DNA of 64,000 nt from Aquisalinus luteolus. Lineage in GTDB: Bacteria > Pseudomonadota > Alphaproteobacteria > Caulobacterales > Parvularculaceae. The position numbers were made by a program, and so were the translations under genes. The stretch covers positions 186,001 through 250,000 of the forward strand of contig NZ_VCJR02000002.1 in NCBI RefSeq assembly GCF_009712425.2. Direction: 5' to 3'. Under the pieces are notes generated by a model. That model was not told the DNA's origin. It searched no databases and saw only the letters and a program-made list of their open reading frames with translations. Shown here piece after piece: positions 37,864-46,743 of the stretch (its first letter is position 1; each line of letters begins with the position of its first letter).

Positions 37864-37977
37864 TTTTCTTCTTACTTCACAAACGTGTCAGACCTGCCCC
37901 CGGTACCCCCGGGCGCTGAACTATTCGGCGCTGCTGCTGTCTTGCTTCATGAACAGTTATTCATGAGAGGAAGACCC

Positions 37978-39348
37978 ATGCGCGCCATCCTGCTTTCCAC
38001 CACTGCCCTCCTGCTGGTTGCCTGCGGCAATGATGCCGACAGTAATACAGCGGACACCGATGATGACATGAGCGTTGCCGTCGAGGACGGCACGACGGAT
38101 TCCACCGATACGGACGATATGGCTGGCGACCCTGTCACCGCGACCGACATGGTCGCAACGGGGTCGGAAAATGATGCCGCTGACACAAACGGCATGAGAG
38201 CGAGCATGGATGGCGAGCCTGTCCCACAGGGCGAGCCGAACACGCCGAGCCAGACGCCTGCCTTCCCGGGCCAGACGCGCGCACCGCAGTCGGAGTCCGG
38301 AGTAACGTTGCAGGCGGAGGAAATCGCCGGTTTCGATACGCCATGGGCCATGGCCTTGCTGCCCGGTGGCGGTTACCTGGTGACGGAGCGCGGCGGCGAC
38401 CTTTACATGGTCAGTGCCGGCGGCGAGAAATCAGAGCCGATCACTGGCGTGCCGGAGGTCGACAATCGCGATCAGGGCGGGCTTCTGGATATTGCGATCA
38501 GTCCGGACTTTTCTTCCGACCGCATGGTCTATTTCGCTTTCTCCGAGCCGCGCGGCAATAATGAGAACGGTACATCGCTGGCCCGCGCTACGCTGTCTGA
38601 GGACATGACTGCGCTTGAGGGTGTCGAGGTGATCTTCCAGCAGATGCCAGCCTGGGAATCGACCAAGCATTATGGCAACAATATCGAGTTTGACGGTGAG
38701 GGCCACATCTACCTGACCCTTGGCGAGCGCTCCCTGCCTGAACCGCGCCAGCTGGCACAGGACCTGAATGCCCATCTGGGCAAGGTCGTCCGCCTCGACA
38801 TGGATGGCACGGCTGCCGAGGGTAATCCGTTTGTCGGCCAGGCAGAGACCCTTCCCGAGATCTGGTCCTATGGCCACCGCAACATGCAGGGTGCGGACAT
38901 TCACCCGGAGACGGGCCGGCTGTGGACAATCGAGCACGGCCCTGCCGGCGGTGACGAGATCAACATTCCTTCCGCCGGTACCAATTACGGCTGGCCGGTA
39001 ATCACCTACGGTGAAGACTATGACGGCACGCCTATCGGTGATGGCATGACCGAGCAGGAAGACATGGCCCAGCCCATGTATTACTGGGACCCGGTAATCG
39101 CACCAGGTGACATGGTCTTCTATGAGGGCGAAATGTTTGCCGACTGGCAGGGTGACCTGCTGATTGCATCCCTGAAGCCCGGTGCCATTGTGCGGCTGGA
39201 GCTTGATGGCGATCGTGTCGTCGGTGAGGAGAGGCTGCTGACGGACCTTGGCCGTATCCGCGACATCGATGTCGATGAGGACGGCTCCATCCTGATACTG
39301 ACGGACGAGAGCAATGGCGGGCTTTATCGCGTAACGCCGCAACAATAG
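37978..39348 (+). CDS. PQQ-dependent aldose sugar dehydrogenase-like lipoprotein
   Basis: A signal peptide with lipobox TALLLVACGN is followed by a long acidic Asp/Thr-rich spacer (about residues 22-100). A six-bladed propeller follows, with FDTPWAMALLPGGGYLVTERGG, DNRDQGGLLDIAISPDF, WSYGHRNMQGADIHP and EHGPAGGDEINIPSAGTNYGWP. These motifs hold the PQQ/Ca sites of soluble aldose dehydrogenases (YliI/Asd type). GAGGAAG precedes ATG 37978. A lipid-anchored periplasmic sugar oxidase is inferred. Confidence 0.9.
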   Translation: MRAILLSTTALLLVACGNDADSNTADTDDDMSVAVEDGTTDSTDTDDMAGDPVTATDMVATGSENDAADTNGMRASMDGEPVPQGEPNTPSQTPAFPGQTRAPQSESGVTLQAEEIAGFDTPWAMALLPGGGYLVTERGGDLYMVSAGGEKSEPITGVPEVDNRDQGGLLDIAISPDFSSDRMVYFAFSEPRGNNENGTSLARATLSEDMTALEGVEVIFQQMPAWESTKHYGNNIEFDGEGHIYLTLGERSLPEPRQLAQDLNAHLGKVVRLDMDGTAAEGNPFVGQAETLPEIWSYGHRNMQGADIHPETGRLWTIEHGPAGGDEINIPSAGTNYGWPVITYGEDYDGTPIGDGMTEQEDMAQPMYYWDPVIAPGDMVFYEGEMFADWQGDLLIASLKPGAIVRLELDGDRVVGEERLLTDLGRIRDIDVDEDGSILILTDESNGGLYRVTPQQ

Positions 39349-39371
39349 GTAACGGCACCTACTGGAACCGG

Positions 39372-39401
39372 CTCGCAGGCAGAGGTGTTTCTGCCTGCGA
39401 G
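39372..39401 (+). promoter_or_regulatory. Perfect 11-bp hairpin just before the ATP-grasp ribosome-binding site
   Basis: CTCGCAGGCAG (39372-39382) pairs exactly with CTGCCTGCGAG (39391-39401) across an 8-base loop. The right arm ends on the first base of the GAGGTG ribosome-binding sequence of the next gene. No T-run follows, so a simple terminator is unlikely. It may control translation of, or protect, the downstream mRNA. Confidence 0.6.
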
Positions 39402-39412
39402 AGGTGAAAATC

Positions 39413-40738
39413 ATGTCCAAGGAAAAGCAACCGCCCATCGGGCGCGTCATAATCCCCTATGGCCGCTCGTTAATGTCGCTCGTCGCCGCCCATTCGCTTG
39501 CGCGCCGCAATGTCGAGGTAATTGGCTGCGACGATGTCGATTTCACGGTCCTGTCTTTCTCCCGCTATACATCCCACAATTTCGTCCATGCGAACCATGA
39601 CGAGGAGCCGGAGAAGTTTCTCGACGACATGGAAAAATACATCCGCAAGTACAAGCCTGAGGATGATCGCCCCTATATCCTCATGCCGATGTTCCGGGAA
39701 ACGGTGCTGCTGGCAGAGAACAAGGATCGGTTTGAAGGCCTGATCGATGTTGCCGCGCCTGACGGCTCTTCCATATCGAAAGTCAGTCCCAAGCATGTGC
39801 TGGTCGACACGGCCCGGGAGGCGGGTGCCGCCATTCCCGAAACCCGACAGCCAAAGGATCTCGATGATTTCGCGAGCATGCTCGATGACATCCCCTTGCC
39901 TGCCGTGATCAAGCCGGTCGATGGCGTCGGTGGGCGTGGCATCAGCTTCTGCAAGACGAAGGAGGAGCTGGACAAGGGCTATCGCAAGCTTGCCGAGAAG
40001 GAAAGGATCATGCCGCTGATCCAGGAAGCGGTGGACGGCAGCGATTACTGCATGACCGGCTTGTTCCAGGATGGCGAACTGCAGGCACATATGGCGTATA
40101 CGAACCTTCAGACCTTCCCGAAGGACTCTGGTGCCGGCGTCATGCGCGAAACGGTCGAGGACGACCTTTTCGCCGAAGAAGTCAAAAAGCTGATGAAGCC
40201 GACCGGGTGGACAGGTGTTGCCGAGATCGATTTCCGCTGGACCGGCAAAAAGGAAGACAAACCGAAACTGATCGAGGTCAATCCGCGGTTTTGGGCCGGG
40301 CTGTTCCAGTCAGTCGATTCCGGCATAGACTATCCGTGGCTGCTCTATCAGATGACGGCCACAGGCAAGGTGCCAGAACATGAAGAGGCCGAGATCGGGC
40401 ACAAGACCCGCGTCCCCGCCTTTTGGGCCGCAGAAGCCTTCATCGAGGCCTTCGACGAAGAAAAGGATTTCAGCCGTGTCTCCGCCGCATGGCGCAAGGT
40501 CAAGTCGACCTTCTCCGACCATCAGTACAAGGACACAGTCAAGTATCTGGGGGCGCTGTTCTCCGAAGTGACCAATCTCGACGATGCCGCTTTTGTCCTC
40601 AAGGATCGTTTTCATTCTGCTCATGAAGCTGAAAGCGAGCTGCGGCTGAAGAAGGACCCGATGACGTCACTCGGTGTGTTTTATGTCGTCGGATCGCTCA
40701 TCCGTCACGGCAAGCTGCCGCCGGAAATCAAGGGTTGA
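39413..40738 (+). CDS. ATP-grasp ligase of unknown substrate
   Basis: The N-terminal part (GRVIIPYGRSLMSLVAAHSLARR) forms a pre-grasp Rossmann-like fold. The ATP-grasp core is visible as LPAVIKPVDGVGGRGISFCKT (glycine-rich loop), EAVDGSDYCMTGLF, and GVAEIDFRW...LIEVNPRFWAGLF with the metal-binding Glu and Asn. This is typical of the CarB/biotin-carboxylase-like carboxylate-amine ligases. The substrate is unknown. It heads a three-gene set with a class I glutamine amidotransferase (3-base gap) and a nitroreductase. Confidence 0.85.
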   Translation: MSKEKQPPIGRVIIPYGRSLMSLVAAHSLARRNVEVIGCDDVDFTVLSFSRYTSHNFVHANHDEEPEKFLDDMEKYIRKYKPEDDRPYILMPMFRETVLLAENKDRFEGLIDVAAPDGSSISKVSPKHVLVDTAREAGAAIPETRQPKDLDDFASMLDDIPLPAVIKPVDGVGGRGISFCKTKEELDKGYRKLAEKERIMPLIQEAVDGSDYCMTGLFQDGELQAHMAYTNLQTFPKDSGAGVMRETVEDDLFAEEVKKLMKPTGWTGVAEIDFRWTGKKEDKPKLIEVNPRFWAGLFQSVDSGIDYPWLLYQMTATGKVPEHEEAEIGHKTRVPAFWAAEAFIEAFDEEKDFSRVSAAWRKVKSTFSDHQYKDTVKYLGALFSEVTNLDDAAFVLKDRFHSAHEAESELRLKKDPMTSLGVFYVVGSLIRHGKLPPEIKG

Positions 40739-40741
40739 TCG

Positions 40742-41440
40742 ATGGGCCGTCCGTGCATTGGCATAACCAAGCCTGAAAAGGACGACAACGCCGAGTATCA
40801 GGCGATCCGACTTGCGGTAACGCTGGCGGGGGGTGAGGCAGTGAAGATGAGTGCCGGCATGCGCTGGCGCGAGACACCGCTGGATGGTCTCATCGTCGGC
40901 GGTGGCAGTGATATCTTTCCCGAAATCTATGATGCAGAGGCCATCGAGAACGCGACCTACGACCATGGCCGCGACGAGATGGAAATGTACTGGGCCCGGC
41001 GGGCGCGGGAAAAGAACGTGCCGGTTCTCGGCATCTGCCGGGGCGCACAGCTTTTGAACGTCGCCCATGGCGGCAGCCTGCATCACGATCTGGCCGGTAC
41101 ATACGAGAACGCGATCTATCCGACCGGCTTCTGGTCCCATGCCTTCTTTCGCAAGAAGATCAATGTGGAGGAGGGTTCCCTGCTCGCGGATATTCTCGGT
41201 ACACGGCATACACAGGTCAATTCCCTCCACCGCAAGGCGATAGACAGGGTGGGTGACGGCCTGCGCGTCACGGCGCGGGAGGAGAACGGCATCGTACAGG
41301 CTATCGAGGACCCGTCGCGGCGCTTCTATCTCGGTGTTCAGTTCCACCCGGAATTTCTCATATACCGATCGCGCTTCATGAACCTGTTCCGCCGACTGGT
41401 AGAGGCTGCACGAACGGACAAGTCTGCAGAGCAGAATTGA
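40742..41440 (+). CDS. Class I glutamine amidotransferase-like (peptidase C26) protein
   Basis: The triad is visible: the nucleophile Cys in LGICRGAQLLNV, and the His-x-Glu in GVQFHPEFL. The form GICRG..L.NV...G...HDL is that of gamma-glutamyl-GABA hydrolase (PuuD-like, peptidase C26) enzymes, not of synthase-linked GATases. It is tightly coupled to the ATP-grasp gene, so it may cleave or supply an amide for the ligase product. Confidence 0.87.
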   Translation: MGRPCIGITKPEKDDNAEYQAIRLAVTLAGGEAVKMSAGMRWRETPLDGLIVGGGSDIFPEIYDAEAIENATYDHGRDEMEMYWARRAREKNVPVLGICRGAQLLNVAHGGSLHHDLAGTYENAIYPTGFWSHAFFRKKINVEEGSLLADILGTRHTQVNSLHRKAIDRVGDGLRVTAREENGIVQAIEDPSRRFYLGVQFHPEFLIYRSRFMNLFRRLVEAARTDKSAEQN

Positions 41441-41489
41441 CAGACCTGCCTTGATCGCCTTCCCTTCGTCAAGGAGAAAGGACAGGGCG

Positions 41490-42176
41490 ATGAGCAAACA
41501 AGAAATCTCGGTTAGCGACGCCGTCATGGAGCGCCGCTCTATAAGGGCCTATACGGATCAACCAGTACCGAGGGCGGTAATCGAGGAAATCCTGTCCCTC
41601 GCCGCCCGTGCCCCTTCCGGCGGCAATCTCCAGCCATGGAACGTCCATGTCGTGACGGGCGAGGCGCTGGACAGGCTGAAGGCACACATGAAGGAAGCCA
41701 TCGCCGCCAGCCCGACGGGTGAGGGGACGGACTTCGATATCTATCCGAAGAACCTGCCCGAGCCATGGCGTTCTCGCCGCCACAAGGTCGGTGAGGACCT
41801 TTATGCCCTGCTCGGTATAGAGCGCGACAACAGGCTGGGGCGGATGCTGCAATTCTCCCGCAACTACGAGTTCTTTGGCGCGCCCGTCGGCCTGTTCTTT
41901 TCCATCGACCGCCAGATGGGCCTGCCGCAATGGGCGCATCTGGGCATGTTCATGCAGACCATCGCGCTTCTGGCGGTTGAGCGCGGCCTGTCGACCTGCA
42001 TGCAGGAGGCCTGGGCCGCGTTCCCGAAGACGGTCAGTGCCTTCCTTGGGCTGCCCGATGATCGCCGCCTCTATTGCGGTATGGCGCTTGGGTTTGCCGA
42101 TCCTGACGCCCCGGCAAATTCCCTGCGCACGGAGCGCGCCGCGCTTGAAGACTTTGCAGTCTTCCTTGATCACTGA
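41490..42176 (+). CDS. Nitroreductase-family flavoprotein
   Basis: MERRSIRAYTDQPVP is the FMN-binding start, AARAPSGGNLQPW the conserved loop, and GLPDDRRLYCGMALGFAD the second FMN contact. The 228 residues form the usual homodimeric NAD(P)H:nitro/quinone oxidoreductase fold. The real substrate is unknown. A GGACAGGG stretch precedes ATG 41490. It may share the transcript of the two upstream genes. Confidence 0.9.
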   Translation: MSKQEISVSDAVMERRSIRAYTDQPVPRAVIEEILSLAARAPSGGNLQPWNVHVVTGEALDRLKAHMKEAIAASPTGEGTDFDIYPKNLPEPWRSRRHKVGEDLYALLGIERDNRLGRMLQFSRNYEFFGAPVGLFFSIDRQMGLPQWAHLGMFMQTIALLAVERGLSTCMQEAWAAFPKTVSAFLGLPDDRRLYCGMALGFADPDAPANSLRTERAALEDFAVFLDH

Positions 42177-42288
42177 GACGGAAAGCACCTTTCCAGAGGC
42201 CAAAAAAGTGCCCTCTCAGGGGCAAACCCCTCTTGCTGCACCGCAACAGTGACGGCATAAGGGACAAAAATACCAAGGATAGAGAGTC

Positions 42289-42825
42289 ATGGACCTGAGT
42301 AAAATTCCCGCCGGCAAGAATCCGCCGGAAGACATCAATGTCGTCATCGAAGTGCCGCTGGGCGGCGAGCCGATCAAATACGAGATCGACAAGGCTTCCG
42401 GCGCGATGTTCGTCGACCGCTATCTTTACACCTCCATGCGCTATCCCTGCAACTACGGCTTCGTGCCGCACACGCTGTCCGATGATGGCGACGCCGTCGA
42501 TGTCATGGTGCTGGGCCAGCGTCCGCTCGTGCCGGGTGCTGTCGTCCGCGCCCGCCCGATCGGCGTCCTTATCATGGAAGACGAAGCTGGCCAGGACGAG
42601 AAGATCCTTGCTGCGCCGCATCACAAGCTGACGCGCTACTACGACAACATCAATACCTATGAAGATGTCCAGTCGATCCTGCTCGAGCGTATCCAGCACT
42701 TCTTCGAGCACTACAAGGACCTCGAGACCGATAAATGGGTCAAGGTGAAGGAGTGGCGCTCCCGCGAGGAAGCCATGCGCCTGATCGAGGAAGGCGTGCA
42801 GAACGAGCTCCGCAACAAGGGCTGA
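42289..42825 (+). CDS. ppa: Soluble inorganic pyrophosphatase
   Basis: The family I active-site pattern DGDAVDVMVL (Mg-binding Asp residues) is present. IKYEIDKASGAMFVDRYLYTSMRYPCNYGFVPHTL and KYYDN-like RYYDNINTYED are also typical. The 178 residues fit. It lies 156 bases ahead of the membrane pyrophosphatase gene, a notable pairing. Confidence 0.97.
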   Translation: MDLSKIPAGKNPPEDINVVIEVPLGGEPIKYEIDKASGAMFVDRYLYTSMRYPCNYGFVPHTLSDDGDAVDVMVLGQRPLVPGAVVRARPIGVLIMEDEAGQDEKILAAPHHKLTRYYDNINTYEDVQSILLERIQHFFEHYKDLETDKWVKVKEWRSREEAMRLIEEGVQNELRNKG

Positions 42826-42981
42826 CGCATCATCCCTTGTGTCGGTCAGTTGGTTAACTGATTGAGCCTCCTTCAATATTCGTTTGATTTTGGCCCCGGC
42901 CTTTGTCACTCTCCCCTGTTAAAGAGCCGCTAAAGGCTCTCTAACAAATAGCTGGCTTGTGAAAAGCTGGGGAGGATCATT

Positions 42982-45114
42982 ATGTCGCTAGAATTGTGGC
43001 TCGTCATTTTTGCCGGGCTTGTCGCCGTCCTGTACGGCCTGTTTACCGCAAGGGGGCTGATGTCTGCCTCCGCCGGGACCGACAAGATGCAGGAGATTGC
43101 ATCTGCGATCCAGGAAGGCGCCCAGGCCTATCTGAACAAGCAGTACACAACGATTGCCATAGTTGGCGCTGCTGTTACCGTTCTTCTTCTCTTGCTGTTC
43201 AGTTTCGACCCGGTCCCTGCGATCGGGTTTATTATTGGTGCCGTCCTTTCGGGCGCTGCCGGTTATGTCGGTATGCTGATTTCCGTGCGCGCGAACGTGC
43301 GCACGACGCAGGCCGCCAGCGAAAGCCTGGGCAAGGGCCTGAACATCGCGTTCAAGGCCGGTGCCGTCACCGGTATGCTGGTTGCCGGTCTCGCCCTGCT
43401 CGGCATTGCCGGGTATTACGCCGTGCTGACCGGCGGGTTCGGCCTTGAGGCCGAAGGGCGCCGCGTCATCAACGGCCTCGTTGCCCTGTCGCTCGGCGCG
43501 TCGCTGATCTCCGTCTTTGCCCGTCTCGGCGGCGGCATCTTTACCAAGGGTGCGGATGTCGGCGGCGACCTCGTCGGGAAGGTCGAGGCCGGTATCCCGG
43601 AAGACGACCCCCGCAACGCGGCGACCATCGCAGACAATGTCGGCGACAATGTCGGCGACTGCGCCGGCATGGCGGCCGACCTGTTCGAGACCTATGTGGT
43701 CACCGTCGCGGCGACCATGGTGCTCGGCTCGATCATCTTCGCCTCCGACATTGCGGGCATCTTCATGCTCTATCCGATGGCCATCGGCGGGGTGTGCATC
43801 ATCACCTCGATCATCGGCACCTATGCGGTCCGCCTCTCCAAGGGCTCGACCAATATCATGGGCGCGCTCTACAAGGGCCTGATCGCCACCGGCGTCCTGT
43901 CGGTGATCGGCCTTGCGCTCGTCACCGCGTGGATCACCGGGTTCGGCCAGGAATATATCGTCGGCGAGCGGTCCTTTACCGGCTGGTCGCTGTTCTTCTG
44001 CGGCGTGACCGGCCTGATCATCACCGGGCTGATCGTCGTCATCACCGAATATTACACCGGCACGGGCTACCGTCCGGTCAAGTCGGTGGCGAAGTCATCC
44101 GAGAGCGGTCACGGCACCAACGTCATCCAGGGTCTCGCTGTCTCAATGGAGGCAACGGCGGCTCCGGCGCTGGTGATCGTTATCGGCATCATCGTGACCT
44201 TCAACCTGGCGGGCCTCTATGGCATCGCCACGGCGGTCACGACCATGCTGGCGCTAGCCGGGATGATCGTCGCCCTCGACGCCTTCGGTCCTGTCACCGA
44301 TAATGCCGGCGGCATTGCAGAGATGGCCGATCTCGACCCGGAAGTGCGCAACACGACCGACGCGCTCGACGCAGTCGGCAACACCACGAAAGCAGTGACC
44401 AAGGGCTATGCCATCGGGTCCGCCGGTCTCGGGGCGCTTGTCCTGTTCGCAGCCTATACGGAGGATCTCAGGCACTTCATCAGTGAGCCGGAGACCTATC
44501 CGTTCTTCGCCAACATCGCCTTCGATTTCTCGCTGTCCAATCCGTATGTGGTGGTCGGCCTGTTTATCGGTGGGCTGTTGCCCTATCTGTTCGGCTCGAT
44601 GGCTATGATGGCCGTTGGCCGCGCTGCCGGGGCTGTGGTCGAGGAGGTGCGCCGCCAGTTCCGTGAAAAGCCGGGCATCATGACCTTCGAGGAAAAGCCC
44701 GACTATGCCCGCGCGGTTGAGATGCTGACCGGTGCAGCGATCAAGGAGATGGTGATCCCGTCGCTCCTGCCGATCCTGTCGCCGATCGTGCTCTATATCG
44801 TTGTCGGCATCGTCGCCGGGCCGTCCCAGGCCCTGTCGGCTGTCGGCGCGATGCTGATGGGCGTCATCATCACCGGCCTCTTCGTGGCGCTTTCCATGAC
44901 CGCTGGTGGCGGTGCGTGGGACAACGCCAAGAAATATATCGAGGACGGCAACCATGGCGGCAAGGGCTCCGAAGCCCACAAGGCTGCCGTCACCGGCGAC
45001 ACGGTCGGCGATCCGTACAAGGATACGGCTGGCCCGGCGGTCAACCCGATGATCAAGATCACCAACATCATCGCGCTGTTGCTGCTTGCCTTCCTCGCCG
45101 GTCTCGGCGGCTAG
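42982..45114 (+). CDS. hppA: Proton-translocating membrane pyrophosphatase, K+-independent type
   Basis: The 710-residue protein has about 16 membrane segments and the catalytic block [21 protein letters not shown], followed by [19 protein letters not shown]. In [20 protein letters not shown], Lys470 and Thr473 occupy the positions that decide potassium dependence (Ala in K+-dependent enzymes). Lys marks the K+-independent H+-pumping class, as in Rhodospirillum. It couples PPi hydrolysis to proton export into the periplasm. A strong terminator follows. Confidence 0.96.
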   Translation: MSLELWLVIFAGLVAVLYGLFTARGLMSASAGTDKMQEIASAIQEGAQAYLNKQYTTIAIVGAAVTVLLLLLFSFDPVPAIGFIIGAVLSGAAGYVGMLISVRANVRTTQAASESLGKGLNIAFKAGAVTGMLVAGLALLGIAGYYAVLTGGFGLEAEGRRVINGLVALSLGASLISVFARLGGGIFTKGADVGGDLVGKVEAGIPEDDPRNAATIADNVGDNVGDCAGMAADLFETYVVTVAATMVLGSIIFASDIAGIFMLYPMAIGGVCIITSIIGTYAVRLSKGSTNIMGALYKGLIATGVLSVIGLALVTAWITGFGQEYIVGERSFTGWSLFFCGVTGLIITGLIVVITEYYTGTGYRPVKSVAKSSESGHGTNVIQGLAVSMEATAAPALVIVIGIIVTFNLAGLYGIATAVTTMLALAGMIVALDAFGPVTDNAGGIAEMADLDPEVRNTTDALDAVGNTTKAVTKGYAIGSAGLGALVLFAAYTEDLRHFISEPETYPFFANIAFDFSLSNPYVVVGLFIGGLLPYLFGSMAMMAVGRAAGAVVEEVRRQFREKPGIMTFEEKPDYARAVEMLTGAAIKEMVIPSLLPILSPIVLYIVVGIVAGPSQALSAVGAMLMGVIITGLFVALSMTAGGGAWDNAKKYIEDGNHGGKGSEAHKAAVTGDTVGDPYKDTAGPAVNPMIKITNIIALLLLAFLAGLGG

Positions 45115-45171
45115 TCAGGCTGATAGCGGAAAGCGAGGCTATCTTTTCCGCTCAATTTAGGGTTACCTTTG

Positions 45172-45200
45172 AAGGGCAGGCTTAAAGGCCTGCCCTTTTC
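45172..45200 (+). terminator. Intrinsic terminator after hppA
   Basis: AAGGGCAGGC (45172-45181) and GCCTGCCCTT (45188-45197) form a 10-base stem with a 6-base loop that runs into TTTTC. It isolates hppA from the TM2 genes. Confidence 0.85.
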
Positions 45201-45221
45201 AGTACGGGCGAGGGGTTTGCC

Positions 45222-45578
45222 ATGAATTTCGACGATTACTACAGGGAATATTTTTCCCTCCGCGACGGCATGACGGATGAGGGCAAGGTCCATTTCGATG
45301 CCCGTTATAGCGCCGATATCCGTGTGCCGATGCATATGTTTGTCTTCAGCATCTGGCTCGGTTGGCTGGGCGTGGACCGGTTTCTTCTCGGCCATTGGGG
45401 TCGCGGTCTTGGAAAGCTTTTCACCTTCGGCGGGCTGATGATCTGGGCGATCATCGACTGGTTCCTGATTGGCGGGGATACACGCAAGCGCAATATGCAG
45501 ATGGCGCGGAATATTGTCACTGACATGCGGGCGCTGGAAACGCCCGAACAACTGGACGGAGGTCAGGGCGATGAATGA
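45222..45578 (+). CDS. TM2-domain protein 1
   Basis: The region IWLGWLGVDRFLLGHWGRGLGKLFTFGGLMIWAIIDWFLIGG is the TM2 domain with its central DRF motif and two helices. The N-terminal part (SLRDGMTDEGKVHFDARY) is soluble and conserved with the next gene. Function unknown. Its stop overlaps the start of the second copy. Confidence 0.88.
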   Translation: MNFDDYYREYFSLRDGMTDEGKVHFDARYSADIRVPMHMFVFSIWLGWLGVDRFLLGHWGRGLGKLFTFGGLMIWAIIDWFLIGGDTRKRNMQMARNIVTDMRALETPEQLDGGQGDE

Positions 45579-45948
45579 GCGCGGCTTCTGGCAATTCCTC
45601 AATAATCTGCGCGATGGCATGTCTGATGCCGAACAGCAGACATTCGATACGCGGTTTCTCGCGGTCCGTAAGACGCCGCTTATCCTGTATGGCTTCAGCT
45701 ACTTCCTTGGCTGGCTGGGTGTTGACCGGTTTGTCCTCGGGCATTGGGGCCTCGGTCTCGGCAAACTGATCGTCGGCGGTATCATTCCGATGTATGGGTC
45801 GTTCATGGTCGAAATGTCTGGCGATCCTGCGTGGGATGCGCTCAGCATCGGTCAGATCTGGATGATCGTGGACTATTTCCTGATCGGCGGGGCAACGCGT
45901 CGATGGAATCGGAACAAGGCATTGGAAATCTCCGGCCAAAACGCCTAG
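45571..45948 (+). CDS. TM2-domain protein 2 (tandem paralogue)
   Basis: It repeats the plan of the preceding gene: NLRDGMSDAEQQTFDTRFLAVRK, then YFLGWLGVDRFVLGHWGLGLGKL and IWMIVDYFLIGG. It has an extra segment (MYGSFMVEMSGDPAWDALS) inserted between the two helices. The start ATG 45571 overlaps the previous TGA and GGAGG lies upstream. The two genes arose by duplication. Confidence 0.86.
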   Translation: MNERGFWQFLNNLRDGMSDAEQQTFDTRFLAVRKTPLILYGFSYFLGWLGVDRFVLGHWGLGLGKLIVGGIIPMYGSFMVEMSGDPAWDALSIGQIWMIVDYFLIGGATRRWNRNKALEISGQNA

Positions 45949-45978
45949 GTCTCGTCTGAAGTAAATTCGGACACGCAA

Positions 45979-46689
45979 ATGACACCCTCCCGGTTCAAGG
46001 CCATCATCTTCGATTGTGACGGCGTGCTGGTCGATTCCGAGATTGTCGGGCTCGACGATGTCGTCGACTATCTGGCGGGCCATGGCTTCGAATGGGATGC
46101 GAAGCACCTCATCTCGACTTTCACCGGCATGCGCGACGACGTTTTCTCCGCCGCCCTGCGCAGTGAGTATGAGCGTATCCTCGGCCGCCCCGCGAGCGAT
46201 GCGGAGGCAGAGGCCTTGTTCGAGGGACTGGTCGAAAAGCGCCGGGCCAAGCGCGACACGCTGCAGGCCGTGCCGGGTGCCGAGAAATCGGTCATGGCGG
46301 TCAAGGCGCTCACCGGCATCCGCACCGCCGTGGCGTCTTCCTCGCGCATGGTCTATCTCGACCGCAAGCTGAAGCATTGCGGGCTGTGGGACTATTTCGC
46401 ACCGGACGTCTACTCCGCCGAAGCCGTCGCCCATGGCAAGCCGGCGCCCGACATCTTTCTGTACACGGCAGAGCGCATCGGAATCGACCCTGCCGACTGC
46501 CTGGTTATCGAGGATGCCCATCACGGCGTTGCCGCGGCAAAGGCGGCGGGCATGGCGGTCTGGGGCTTTACCGGCGGTGGCCACTGCTTCGAGGGCCATG
46601 GCGAGCGCCTCGCCGAGGCGGGTGCCGCCCGTATCGTCGAGCACCATGACGTGCTTGCGGAGATGATGGGCGATCTCTCGCACAGCTGA
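45979..46689 (+). CDS. HAD-superfamily phosphatase (beta-PGM/GPH-like)
   Basis: Motif I is IIFDCDGVLVDSE with the nucleophile and acid Asp, motif II is TAVASSS, and motif III is HGKPAPDIFL with VIEDAHHGVAAAKAAGM as motif IV. The helical cap lies at residues 20-90. It belongs to the phosphoglucomutase/glycolate-phosphatase-like group; the substrate is unknown. Confidence 0.9.
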   Translation: MTPSRFKAIIFDCDGVLVDSEIVGLDDVVDYLAGHGFEWDAKHLISTFTGMRDDVFSAALRSEYERILGRPASDAEAEALFEGLVEKRRAKRDTLQAVPGAEKSVMAVKALTGIRTAVASSSRMVYLDRKLKHCGLWDYFAPDVYSAEAVAHGKPAPDIFLYTAERIGIDPADCLVIEDAHHGVAAAKAAGMAVWGFTGGGHCFEGHGERLAEAGAARIVEHHDVLAEMMGDLSHS

Positions 46690-46743
46690 TCTGTTGACGC
46701 TAGAGAAGTTGACGGCGCCCGCATCTGCCGCCACTGTCGCGCC

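Noticed and set aside
42923-42940. Terminator between ppa and hppA
   Set aside because: AGAGCC/GGCTCT forms a 6-base stem but no T-run follows, so it is not called a terminator.
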